Assembly: GCF_005845215.1 (NCBI RefSeq)
Contig: NZ_SPHO01000017.1
Location: 62,001-126,000, forward strand
Length of the DNA stretch: 64,000 nt
From: Clostridium sp. 1001271st1 H5
GTDB taxonomy: Bacteria; Bacillota; Clostridia; Lachnospirales; Lachnospiraceae
Direction: 5' to 3'
Shown here: in pieces, positions 45,584-54,406 of the stretch
Layout: each line of letters opens with the position of its first letter
Position numbering within the stretch: the stretch's first letter is position 1
Program-made: the position numbers and the translations under genes
The notes under the pieces: generated by a model
What the model saw: the letters and a program-made list of their open reading frames with translations, nothing else
The model's database searches: none
Told to the model about the DNA's origin: nothing

Positions 45584-46600
45584 ATGAGTTTAATGAACAC
45601 ACCGATAAAAATAAAAAAGATTGAACTAAAGAATCGTCTGGTGATGCCGCCCATGGCAACCGCTAAAGCTGACCAGACAGGCCAGGCAACAGAGAAGCTT
45701 TGCCAATATTATGACGAAAAATCCAGAGGCGGATATATTGGTTTGATTATCGCAGAACATTGTTTTGTAAATCAGGAGGGAAAAGCCGGCAACAGCCAGC
45801 TGTCTGTTTCTGAAGATGATGATATAGAGGGATTGAAAAAAATAGCAGCTGTTATTCACAATAACGATACACCCGTCTTTGCGCAAATCAGCCATGCCGG
45901 CGGAGCGACCCAAACAGCAATAACCGGTTGCAGGCTTTTAAGCGCAAGTTCCATACAAATACCCGGGATTAAAACACATGATATGCTGCCCAGTGAAATG
46001 ACGCAACGCGATATTGATAAAGTGGTGAATGATTTTGCAAAGGCAGCATTAAGAGTGAAAAAAGCCGGGTTCGACGGTGTGGAAATACACTCGGCGCATG
46101 GATACCTGTTGAATCAATTTTTTTCTCCGTTAACAAATAAAAGGCTGGATCAATATACAGGAAATACACTTCAGGGCAGAATCAGACTTCATTTAGAAAT
46201 TATCAGGGCTGTCCGTAAGCAAGTAGGCAGTTCCTATCCCATCGCTTTACGTCTTGGAGCTTGTGACTATATAGAGGGAGGGATAACCATCCGGGACAGT
46301 GTATCTGCCTGCCAGGAATTTGAAAAAGCCGGTGTTGATTTATTAGATATTTCAGGTGGTTTCTGCTCATATATAAATCCAACAGTAAAACAGCAGGGAT
46401 ATTTTAGTGAACTTTCTGCTCCCATAAAAAATGCCGTCCGCATTCCTGTTATCCTTACAGGAGGCATTACAGAAGCAGAGACAGCGGAAAGGCTGCTGCA
46501 AACAGGAAAAGCAGATATGATAGGTATTGGACGCGCCATTTTAAAAAACTCCCACTGGGCAAAGCAGGCAGCTTTGGCCTTAAACCAGAGCGGCCTATAG
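45584..46600 (+). CDS. Old-yellow-enzyme-family NAD(P)H:flavin oxidoreductase
   Basis: 338 residues, FMN barrel only, without the iron-sulfur/FAD extension of BaiCD or enoate reductases, so the YqjM-like subclass. Seen motifs: NRLVMPPMA, FAQISHAGG and the active-site pair in EIHSAHGYLLNQFFSP. Likely reduces activated C=C bonds of electrophiles. Start ATG 45584 after AGGAGG. Its DNA is noticeably richer in A and T than the flanking genes. Confidence 0.92.
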   Translation: MSLMNTPIKIKKIELKNRLVMPPMATAKADQTGQATEKLCQYYDEKSRGGYIGLIIAEHCFVNQEGKAGNSQLSVSEDDDIEGLKKIAAVIHNNDTPVFAQISHAGGATQTAITGCRLLSASSIQIPGIKTHDMLPSEMTQRDIDKVVNDFAKAALRVKKAGFDGVEIHSAHGYLLNQFFSPLTNKRLDQYTGNTLQGRIRLHLEIIRAVRKQVGSSYPIALRLGACDYIEGGITIRDSVSACQEFEKAGVDLLDISGGFCSYINPTVKQQGYFSELSAPIKNAVRIPVILTGGITEAETAERLLQTGKADMIGIGRAILKNSHWAKQAALALNQSGL

Positions 46601-46687
46601 AGAGCAGGTTAAGATTGATAGTCAGCAATTTATAGTGTATTCTATAAGAAAGAGGCTGGAATTTAGTTTTGAAAGGAGGAATTGAAT

Positions 46688-47113
46688 ATGACAACATCTA
46701 ATATAAAGGTTATTATCCAATGCGATATCCATAAAGTATGGGAAACCGTATTAGCAGTTGAGCGTTATCACACATGGAGAAGTGATGTGAGCAGAACAGA
46801 ATTGATAGATGGAAAGCAGTTTATAGAATATTCCCCCAATGGCTACCCAACAACCTTTACGGTTACTGTGGTTGAACCGTTCAGACGTTGGGAGCTTGAT
46901 GTGGAAAACAGCCATACAAAAGGTCACTGGGCTGTTGTATTTGCGTCCAAAACCAGTGCGTCCAATGGCAATGAAACAGAAATCGACTTTACAGCGTGTG
47001 TAACAGCGAAAAAACTTTCAATGAGACCCATTGGTAAAAGCGTATTTGAACAAACATATTTGAAAAAAGCGCAGACGCAATTTATAACAGATTTAAAGAA
47101 ATTTCTCAATTGA
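46688..47113 (+). CDS. SRPBCC-family (START/polyketide-cyclase-like) protein
   Basis: 141 residues in the Bet v1-like ligand-binding fold (VIIQCDIHKVWETVLAVERY near the start, PFRRWELDVEN in the middle, in parts). Binds a hydrophobic ligand; function unknown. ATG 46688 follows AGGAGG; 87 bases downstream of the old-yellow-enzyme gene on the same strand, possibly one transcript. Confidence 0.82.
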   Translation: MTTSNIKVIIQCDIHKVWETVLAVERYHTWRSDVSRTELIDGKQFIEYSPNGYPTTFTVTVVEPFRRWELDVENSHTKGHWAVVFASKTSASNGNETEIDFTACVTAKKLSMRPIGKSVFEQTYLKKAQTQFITDLKKFLN

Positions 47114-47196
47114 CAACTTTCAGTTTTGTATAATATCTAAATAGTGAATGACCAGGTCGTGTTTGAAGATTGCTTTTACGTCAGATGCGAGGCTCA

Positions 47197-47335
47197 CTTT
47201 GCAGGATATTTGGTCCCGGTGAAGGAGGCGTAATGGGCTGTTCCGACTGAACTTAAGCCAAATATATCGCAAAGCGGGGTGTACTTTATCCTAAAGTGGT
47301 CCTAAGGCGGGTACCTCTGGCGGATTCCTTAGGAC
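47197..47335. other. Structured non-coding segment
   Basis: The 360-base gap 47114-47473 has no credible gene but two inverted repeats. CTTTGCAGGATATTTGG (47197-47213) and CCAAATATATCGCAAAG (47258-47274) match 14 of 17. GTCCTAAGG (47299-47307) and CCTTAGGAC (47327-47335) match perfectly. It may be a small RNA or a remnant of a mobile element; I do not recognise the family. Confidence 0.5.
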
Positions 47336-47473
47336 AGACAATGAACTTCCAAATATGCCCTGATTATTAAGTATGAAGTTAGTACTTTTATATTATGCGT
47401 AACATAGAATACCTGATTTAAGGATATTAAATTAAAATACCATTTTTCAGAATGGATTTGAGGGGGCTTTCAT

Positions 47474-47929
47474 ATGAAAACGATAGATGACAAACTGCTT
47501 GTATTATCTGACATCGGACAGGAATTTAACAGCGCAGGGGTCACCTGGGCCGTGGGCGCCTCTCTATTGCTGTATCTCAATGGAAAAACAGATGATTTTC
47601 ATGATATCGACCTTCTGATATCAGAAAAAGACGTCCCCCGTGTAAAAGAACTTATGCAGCAATTCGGCGCCCTGTCTCCAAAAAATCCAAATGCGCGGTA
47701 TAAAACAAGGCACTTCCTTGAATATACGATAGATGGCGTGGATATTGACATAATGGCTGGATTTGTTATCGTTCATGACGGAATTGACCACGACTGTTCT
47801 CTGGACCCTGATACAATTACATCGTCGGCCATGGTAAATAATGTCTCAATTCCCCTGCATTCATTAGATGAATGGTGTAAGTATTATGAATGGATGGGGC
47901 GTCCGGATAAAGCTGCTATGGCTAAATAA
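47474..47929 (+). CDS. Nucleotidyltransferase-fold protein
   Basis: 151 residues. A polymerase-beta-like signature is visible: GAS (AVGASLLLYL), DxD (FHDIDLLISE) and a third carboxylate in GVDIDIMAGF. Such proteins include aminoglycoside nucleotidyltransferases and MNT-type antitoxins/toxins; no HEPN partner lies adjacent, so function is open. RBS GAGGGGG before ATG 47474. Confidence 0.8.
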   Translation: MKTIDDKLLVLSDIGQEFNSAGVTWAVGASLLLYLNGKTDDFHDIDLLISEKDVPRVKELMQQFGALSPKNPNARYKTRHFLEYTIDGVDIDIMAGFVIVHDGIDHDCSLDPDTITSSAMVNNVSIPLHSLDEWCKYYEWMGRPDKAAMAK

Positions 47930-48068
47930 ATGACAGAGGAATAACCGCGGAGGATGGCGTCAGGCAGGGATGGGGTTAATGTTGGGGAAGCTGTATTCCT
48001 TTGCGTGGTGATAAGGTTCTGATGGTAATTGGCTTATTACAAAAAATTGTAAATCTACTGCTCTTCTT

Positions 48069-48232
48069 ATTTCGATTTGCGAGGCCCTTGCGGGCCTCGA
48101 CGCTCCAACGGCTGGAGGAGGTACAGACCGAGATTTCAACCCACAAGGCCCTCGCGGGCCTCGACCTATAAAAAGTTTATGGAGGAGTATATGGGGAGGA
48201 TTTCAACCCACAAGGCCCTCGCGGGCCTCGAC
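48069..48232 (-). CRISPR. Orphan CRISPR remnant, type I-C-like repeat, three repeats
   Basis: Two identical 33-base repeats (48133-48165 and 48200-48232) and a third at 48069-48101 with seven mismatches, separated by 31- and 34-base unique spacers. On the minus strand the repeat starts GTCGAGGCCCGCGAGG and ends GTGGGTTGAAAT, like type I-C repeats. The degenerate copy then lies at the leader-distal end, placing any leader above 48232. No cas gene is present in the window. Confidence 0.85.
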
Positions 48233-48350
48233 AGCAAATCTGCCTAACATTCCCTCCATCATTTTGTGTATTTTTCACTTTCCCTCCTCAATTCCGCCCT
48301 TCGCTCCTTCTGCCACAGCCCACACATCCATCCATCTCCCCGGACTTTCC

Positions 48351-48395
48351 GGTGCGAATCTCCCGGACATTTCATGTCCGCCTGGCATTCGCACC
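48351..48395. other. Nested hairpin between the CRISPR remnant and the Lhr gene
   Basis: Outer arms GGTGCGAAT/ATTCGCACC and inner arms GGACAT/ATGTCC, just past the Lhr stop. It lacks a T run, so transcription end or processing site is a guess. The rest of 47930-48430 holds only the CRISPR remnant and otherwise nothing I can name. Confidence 0.5.
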
Positions 48396-48430
48396 TGCCT
48401 AAAAGGACTTTAATCCCGTAAAGCTATACA

Positions 48431-51400
48431 CTATTTATACAGCACATAATCCTTCATTTCACGCATATATCCTGCAGTCTGCAATACATCAGCTGCCTCA
48501 TCCGGATACTCTTTCAAAACAATCCTCTTTTGCTCCGGATATATGGCTCCCTGCTTAAATGCGCGGACAAATTCTGTTATCACTTCCTCCATATCATTAG
48601 TATTATAAACGCGGAGCACCCTGCCCTGGCGTTCCATTACGGCCGCCGGCTTTCCTGCCTTCAGAGCCACTGCGGTTCCGGCCACTGCCAGAAATCCACA
48701 TTCATCCGGAAACTCCAGGACTTTTCCCCACACCAGGTCAGGGTCTGTTCCGTTTAGCCACACTGTATGGTTATCCGGCTCCCTCAATGCACCTGTCACG
48801 GCATCATAATCCTCGCTGCGGACAAATTGGGCTCCTGACATTCCTGCCACAAAATAGCCCCTTCTTATGCGACCCGTATATTCCCAGATACGCAGAACCT
48901 CCAATGCCTGCGCCCAGCTCCACTCCCATTTATTTCCATCCGTTTTTAAGGTATAGGGTGACTCCCATACTGCCTGTACCGATTTCCGGAAGGTTTCACG
49001 GCATAAAATCATGTTTTCATCAAAAAACAGCTGCAGCCACTCCTCCGGCCCATATTTCCTTACCGGCCTTACAATGTCCCACCTCCCGGCCGACAAAGCC
49101 ATGACCCTGGTATTTACCCGCTGCCTGACAGCAGCTTTCTTCACCTTATCCTGGTTCTGCCATTGTCTTACAGGCACAAAGCTGTCCGCACATACCAGGC
49201 CCTTTTCAGCCAGGCTTAACAGTACTTCCTGGGCGCTGCTTTCCTGTGGTATCTTTGTAAGGAATTTAAGAAAACTGGCTCCTCTGCGTTTTAACTCCTG
49301 GTACATGAGGAGCTCATCCCCTTTAAGCTCATCCCCTTTAAGCGCAGCCCCTGTTCGCTCATCTCCTTTGTCCTCTTCTTCCTCTGCTCCGGCAGACTCC
49401 CAATCTATGTCCTCATAACTGCAAAAACAGAGGTTTCCTTCCGGTGTCATTCTCCAGAAATAATCCCCCTGGGCCAGCAGGCGGTCCAGAAGGCTGCCTC
49501 CGTAGCGCTCCACCCTCCTGGCAAAATAAACATTTTCCCAGAAACGGACAGGGAATGGTTTTCTGCATCCTTTTGCCATTGCTTCCCTTAGCTGTTCTTC
49601 TGCCGGAGCATGTATCACTGCCCTGGAAGCCATCAGCGCGGCGTAATGGGAAGCCGGCTGCGTAACTGTCTGGCTGCGCAGGCTGCGGATATGCCCTTCT
49701 CTGGCACGTTCATAGAGTTTCTCATGATAATAGACGCCCTTGTCTTCCACTGTGCTCCCGGAACAGCACATTTTTTCCAAAAGCCTCTCTGCCATTTCTT
49801 CAGACAAAAAATACCGTTCCCTTATATCTTCCGCTGTCTGTCCGCCCCGGTAGTAAAGCATCCGACGGATGATATGCATTCCAGCCTCCTGGTCCTGCTG
49901 CTGCAATGCCCTCATATACTCGTCTTCATGCTCTGCCGCTATCCAGATTCCCGGCTCCACATAGCAGGCCAGGCCCTGTCTGGCCAGGGTATCCAGCCAA
50001 TCAGCCGGTATATCCAGCTCTCCTGCTTCCAAATCCCCTTCCATCATGAGAAGAGAATGAAGCTCCTCCTCATTTTCCGGCATCTTTCTCCTTGCCCATC
50101 CTTTGGACAATTCCTCAGCCGTGGGCTTAAGAAGCGCCTTCTTCAAGTCATCCTGCACGGCCTGGCGGATTTTAGGAGTCACCGGAGAGTACTCGTACAT
50201 CTCTTCTGCCTCTGCCTGCCACTGGAAGGGCAGAGACATGGGAGAGGGCACATCCAGCCAGATTTCCCTGACTGTAATAAGACCGGAACGAATCTTTGCC
50301 AGAATTTCCATCACTCCCCCAATGTCCCACTGGTGTTCCAGACATTCCCGTTTTGTCTCTCGAATCAGGGGATGGTCCGGCTGGTCCATCAGGGAGCTTA
50401 ACAGTTCCGTACTCTTAAGGCGCTGCATCCAAAGGGGCTGACGCCCGCCCCGTTTCATGCCCATCATTAACGCCCGGGCTGCATTGTAGCGGAATGTCAT
50501 GCCGAACAGAGGCGTATCAGGCAGGATTGCTTCCAGCACCGGACGAACCTGGTCCGGGTTAACTTGATACAGGAGTCCCTCCGGCAGCTGCTCCCTGCCG
50601 TAAGGATACAGCAGAAATCCATCCTCCTCATCCACACTTCCCACATCCATCCCCATGGTGTGGCGTATCATATGACGCAGGACCAGGGACAGCGGGCCAT
50701 TTACCCGTCTGCCAAACAAAGCATGGACCATGACCTGGTGGTTTCCCGCGCTGTCTTTAAAATGTTCCACCACTATGGTCCTGTGGTCAGGAAGCCCCTC
50801 CGTGGCCTGAATCTGCCGTTTTATAAAGCCGGACGCATTGGCCGACGCCGGCTCGTCCAGTCCCAGTTTTCCCAGGGCCTTTTCCAGTTCCCCGGCGCGG
50901 CTAGCCATTTCCAGCTCTGCGAATATCCGGCCGAAGGCAAGGCTGGTCCTGAGGTCCCTGCCCTTTGTCTCCCCTTTCCAAAACGGAAGTCTGGCTCCCT
51001 CTGCCGGAGCCTGGGTCACAATGACTGAGTCCTTATCCTGGCGGACCACACGCCAGCCAAAGGACCCCAGCATGAACCGGTCCCCGATTCTGGACTCATA
51101 GACAAACTCTTCGTCCAGCTCTCCCAGCTTCACCCCATCCTCTGTTTTAGCTGCATACATCCCTTTATCCGGTATGGTGCCCCCTGCTGCCGTGGCCAGC
51201 ATACGGCTGTAAACATCCCCTGACACCCGGCCATGAATCCGGTCATACAGAATCCTTGGACGCACCGGTATTTCCCGGTTGTGCTCATAGTCTCCTGCCA
51301 GCATGGCAAGGACATCCTCCACATCCTTTCTGGTTACCTGGTAAAATGGATAAGCCCGTTCCAGCACTTCCATCACATCATCAATGCTGTAACTTTCTCC

Positions 51401-52684
51401 GGAAGCCATGGATACCAGATGCTGGGCCAGTACATCAAGGCACAGGCGCGGAGGATTTGCCCGTTCCACACCTCCATGGCGGGCCACCTCTGCCGTCATA
51501 CCGCAATATACGGCCTCAGGCGCGGTCCTGGGATACATGTACATAACGCTGACCCTGCCCGGATTATGTCCTGCCCGGCCCAGCCGCTGCATGGTGCTGG
51601 ATATGGTACGGGGACATCCGACCTGCAATACCTGTTCCACATCCCCCACGTCAATGCCCAGTTCCATGGACGACGTGGCGCATAACAGCCTCAGTCTTCC
51701 CTCTCTTAAATCCCGTTCCACTTCATCCCGCTGTTCCTTTGACAGACTGCCATGGTGAACCCTGGCAAATCCATCCCCGCCCAGCAGATTCACATAATAA
51801 GCCAGTTTTTCCACGTAACGCCTTCCCTCAGAAAATGCAATCACGCTCTTACAGCTCAGACACTGACGGTATACCGCCATGCCCAGTTCTTCCCATACCG
51901 GGTCCTTCCTTCTTCCCACGGCAGGAGCCGTGCCAATGACCTGGATTTCCACCTGCTTATCCATGGCCGGGGCACAAATGGCTGCAGGTTCCGGTGACAG
52001 GTAGGAGGCTGCAAGCTCCAACGGTTCAATGGTGGCCGACAGTCCAATCCGCTGGAGCCTGTGTCCGCAGAGCTTATCCAGCCTGGCCACAGACAGCATC
52101 AGATGCGCTCCCCTCTTGGTATCAATAAGGGCGTGAAGCTCGTCCAATATGATTGCCTTTGCAGTCTTTAATACCTGACGGCCGGATTTGGATGTCAGCA
52201 TGAGATACAGGGATTCCGGTGTGATAATCAATATATGCGGCGGATGCTTTACCATCCTCTGACGCTCCTTCTGAGGCGTATCCCCAGTGCGGATGGCTGC
52301 CTGAATCTCCTTTATGGATTGCGTGCCGGCACTGCCTCCCAATGCGCCGGAATCATCTGCCACACCGGATTCCGCCTCAATCCCCTCCAAAGGTTTACGG
52401 AGGTTTTCCCTGATATCCCCTGCCAGAGACTTAAGGGGAGAGACATAAATCACGTATAGTTCTTCCCTGAGCTCCCCCTTCTCCGCCAGTCTGCCCAACT
52501 GGTCAATGAACACCAGGAACGCGGAGAGCGTCTTGCCTGTACCGGTAGGCGCGCTGACCAGCACATGCTTTTTATCGGCAATGGCAGGCCATGCTTCTTT
52601 CTGTATTTTTGTAGGTTCTCCGAATGTTTTCCGAAACCAGCTTTCAGTAGCAGGCAGGAATTGTTTAAGAGTATCCTTTTGCAT
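48431..52684 (-). CDS. lhr: Lhr-type DEAD/DEAH helicase
   Basis: About 1417 residues. Helicase motifs in order: Walker A APTGTGKT, DELH box in LDELHALIDTKRGAH, LSATIEP, and GRAGHNPG in the second RecA domain, followed by the winged-helix and beta-barrel Lhr core (Lhr-CTD region with low similarity later). Lhr acts in DNA repair and unwinds RNA:DNA and DNA duplexes. ATG 52684 follows GGAGG. Single gene with its own promoter; a short distance from the orphan CRISPR remnant, which is probably coincidence. Confidence 0.92.
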   Translation of the reverse strand: MQKDTLKQFLPATESWFRKTFGEPTKIQKEAWPAIADKKHVLVSAPTGTGKTLSAFLVFIDQLGRLAEKGELREELYVIYVSPLKSLAGDIRENLRKPLEGIEAESGVADDSGALGGSAGTQSIKEIQAAIRTGDTPQKERQRMVKHPPHILIITPESLYLMLTSKSGRQVLKTAKAIILDELHALIDTKRGAHLMLSVARLDKLCGHRLQRIGLSATIEPLELAASYLSPEPAAICAPAMDKQVEIQVIGTAPAVGRRKDPVWEELGMAVYRQCLSCKSVIAFSEGRRYVEKLAYYVNLLGGDGFARVHHGSLSKEQRDEVERDLREGRLRLLCATSSMELGIDVGDVEQVLQVGCPRTISSTMQRLGRAGHNPGRVSVMYMYPRTAPEAVYCGMTAEVARHGGVERANPPRLCLDVLAQHLVSMASGESYSIDDVMEVLERAYPFYQVTRKDVEDVLAMLAGDYEHNREIPVRPRILYDRIHGRVSGDVYSRMLATAAGGTIPDKGMYAAKTEDGVKLGELDEEFVYESRIGDRFMLGSFGWRVVRQDKDSVIVTQAPAEGARLPFWKGETKGRDLRTSLAFGRIFAELEMASRAGELEKALGKLGLDEPASANASGFIKRQIQATEGLPDHRTIVVEHFKDSAGNHQVMVHALFGRRVNGPLSLVLRHMIRHTMGMDVGSVDEEDGFLLYPYGREQLPEGLLYQVNPDQVRPVLEAILPDTPLFGMTFRYNAARALMMGMKRGGRQPLWMQRLKSTELLSSLMDQPDHPLIRETKRECLEHQWDIGGVMEILAKIRSGLITVREIWLDVPSPMSLPFQWQAEAEEMYEYSPVTPKIRQAVQDDLKKALLKPTAEELSKGWARRKMPENEEELHSLLMMEGDLEAGELDIPADWLDTLARQGLACYVEPGIWIAAEHEDEYMRALQQQDQEAGMHIIRRMLYYRGGQTAEDIRERYFLSEEMAERLLEKMCCSGSTVEDKGVYYHEKLYERAREGHIRSLRSQTVTQPASHYAALMASRAVIHAPAEEQLREAMAKGCRKPFPVRFWENVYFARRVERYGGSLLDRLLAQGDYFWRMTPEGNLCFCSYEDIDWESAGAEEEEDKGDERTGAALKGDELKGDELLMYQELKRRGASFLKFLTKIPQESSAQEVLLSLAEKGLVCADSFVPVRQWQNQDKVKKAAVRQRVNTRVMALSAGRWDIVRPVRKYGPEEWLQLFFDENMILCRETFRKSVQAVWESPYTLKTDGNKWEWSWAQALEVLRIWEYTGRIRRGYFVAGMSGAQFVRSEDYDAVTGALREPDNHTVWLNGTDPDLVWGKVLEFPDECGFLAVAGTAVALKAGKPAAVMERQGRVLRVYNTNDMEEVITEFVRAFKQGAIYPEQKRIVLKEYPDEAADVLQTAGYMREMKDYVLYK

Positions 52685-52761
52685 ATAATCCTCCATGCAG
52701 GCGGCTACGTGTCATTTCTGTTGTCTGGATTCTTACCCGGAAAACTCCGGGTATTCATATT

Positions 52762-52791
52762 ATTATACCATTCTCCTCTTCCGCCTGTCTA
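52762..52791 (-). promoter_or_regulatory. SigA-type promoter of the Lhr gene
   Basis: Minus strand TAGACA (52786-52791), 18-base spacer, TATAAT (52762-52767) preceded by TGG. In the same 329-base divergent gap, TATAAT at 52933-52938 on the plus strand is the probable -10 of the chitinase-like gene, with a weak -35. Confidence 0.6.
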
Positions 52792-53013
52792 TGGCCTGCA
52801 TGCCGGTTCCGTCTATCATTTACACGGCATCCTCTCCCCGCTGTCACTTACATGATATCCCCGCCCTTCTCCATGCTATTTCCAAATTTTTATTTTCCAC
52901 CTGCACAGGTTCCCTTCACCTCAAACTTATTATATAATATGTTCATATCAACCATAAAACAAATCAAAGCGCACTGGAAAACAGCTCAGATAAAGCACTG
53001 GAAAGGAACAGAC

Positions 53014-54330
53014 ATGGACAAACGGAAAACCGGCATTTTTCTTCTCATATTCCTGCTTGGGCTCATATCCGGCTTTACACTATCCAGCGCAGTCAGAGGA
53101 CATGGCATTGCAGATACTTCTGCAGCGCATGACGCCTCTGAAGCACATGACGTTTCCGAAACACATAATGTCTCTGAAGCACATAATGCCTCCGAAACAC
53201 ATAATGTCTCCGGTTCCCCTGTCCCTCAGGCCCTGGTGACCTCCGGCTGCTCCTATCCCGAATGGGACAAACATACAACCTATACAGGCGGGGACAAGGC
53301 TGTCTATAGCGGTAAAATATACAAAGCCAGGTGGTGGACCCTGGGAGAGATTCCCGGGCAGGCCGATGTATGGGAATACACACCGGAAATGCCCGCCCAG
53401 CCGGAAGCCGTGCGCAAAGCCTCAACATCCTCCGCAAAAATAGTGGGCTATTACCCTTCCTGGAAATCCTACCAGCCCCAAAAACTGCAGATGGATGTGC
53501 TGACCCACATCGCCTATGCATTTGCCATTCCCACATCCGACGGCAGACTGCTTCCTCTGGAAAACCCGGAAACAGCAATCCGGCTGATAGAATACGCCCA
53601 CAAAAACCAGGTGAAAGTCCTATTGGCCGTGGGAGGATGGAGCCATAACGGGACCGAACTGGAGCCTGTATTTGTAAACGCCACATCCACCAGTGAAAAA
53701 ACAAGACAGCTGGGCGATGAAATCCTGGCCATGTGCAGCCAATACGGATTTGACGGAGTGGACATGGACTGGGAACATCCCAGGATGGACGGCAGCTCCA
53801 AGGACCAATACCAGGAGCTGATTCTTTATCTGGCTGATAAACTCCATGCACAGGACAAGCTTCTGACCAGCGCTGTCATCAGCGGCGTCAGCGCGGACGG
53901 CAATATCTGCTACGATGCAGCTGCCCACAGCGATGCCGTGCTGGAGGCAGTGGACTGGATTCATGTCATGGCCTATGACGGCGGTGACGGTGAGCGCCAT
54001 TCTTCCTATGAATTTGCAGTGAACTGTGCCGCCTACTGGCGCGGCGCACGAAAGATGCCTGCCGATAAAGTGGTGCTGGGCGTTCCCTTCTACAGCCGCC
54101 CCGGCTGGGCCGGATATGAGGATATTCTGGCGGCAGACCCTGATGCCTGGAGCAAAGACCACGCCCTGGTCAACGGGGTGGATGCTTTTTACAACGGCAT
54201 TTCCACCATGGAAAAAAAGGCCGCGTATGCCAGGGAAAACCTGGGAGGAATCATGATATGGGAACTGACCCAGGACACGGACAATTCTGACAAAAGCCTG
54301 CTGTCAGCCATTAAAAGAGGAATGCAGTAA
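53014..54330 (+). CDS. GH18 chitinase-like secreted protein with CBM5/12 module
   Basis: 438 residues with an N-terminal hydrophobic signal or anchor (IFLLIFLLGLISGFTL). A repeat linker (SETHN/SEAHN) follows, then a chitin-binding-type module (YPEWDKHTTYTGGDKAVY ... ARWW) and a GH18 barrel with the catalytic DGVDMDWEHP motif, including the acid Glu. Likely hydrolyses chitin-like or N-acetylglucosamine polymers at the cell surface, or remodels spore/cell wall glycans. Start ATG 53014 after AAAGGAACAG. Confidence 0.9.
   Translation: MDKRKTGIFLLIFLLGLISGFTLSSAVRGHGIADTSAAHDASEAHDVSETHNVSEAHNASETHNVSGSPVPQALVTSGCSYPEWDKHTTYTGGDKAVYSGKIYKARWWTLGEIPGQADVWEYTPEMPAQPEAVRKASTSSAKIVGYYPSWKSYQPQKLQMDVLTHIAYAFAIPTSDGRLLPLENPETAIRLIEYAHKNQVKVLLAVGGWSHNGTELEPVFVNATSTSEKTRQLGDEILAMCSQYGFDGVDMDWEHPRMDGSSKDQYQELILYLADKLHAQDKLLTSAVISGVSADGNICYDAAAHSDAVLEAVDWIHVMAYDGGDGERHSSYEFAVNCAAYWRGARKMPADKVVLGVPFYSRPGWAGYEDILAADPDAWSKDHALVNGVDAFYNGISTMEKKAAYARENLGGIMIWELTQDTDNSDKSLLSAIKRGMQ
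53119..53208 (+). repeat. Five 18-base tandem repeats in the GH18 gene
   Basis: Units related to TCTGAAGCACATGACGTT encode (S)E(A/T)H(D/N)(V/A)S, i.e. hexapeptides, forming a hydrophilic linker. Two of the units are identical. Confidence 0.8.
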
Positions 54331-54355
54331 CCCATCTGAAGACGTACAGACCAGC

Positions 54356-54387
54356 AAAAAGGGCTGCCCATACACATGCGGCAGCCC
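54356..54387 (-). terminator. Terminator after the DUF5714 gene
   Basis: GGGCTGCC and GGCAGCCC with an 11-base loop; on the minus strand it is followed by TTTTT. It lies between converging genes and may serve both. Confidence 0.75.
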
Positions 54388-54406
54388 ATTCCATACAGCC
54401 ATCTTT

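Noticed and set aside
47114-47473. Intact insertion sequence
   Set aside because: Inverted repeats exist but there is no transposase frame and no target duplication seen.
48069-52684. A CRISPR-helicase defence system joining the array and the Lhr gene
   Set aside because: Lhr is a widespread housekeeping-type helicase with its own promoter, not Cas3; no cas genes nearby.
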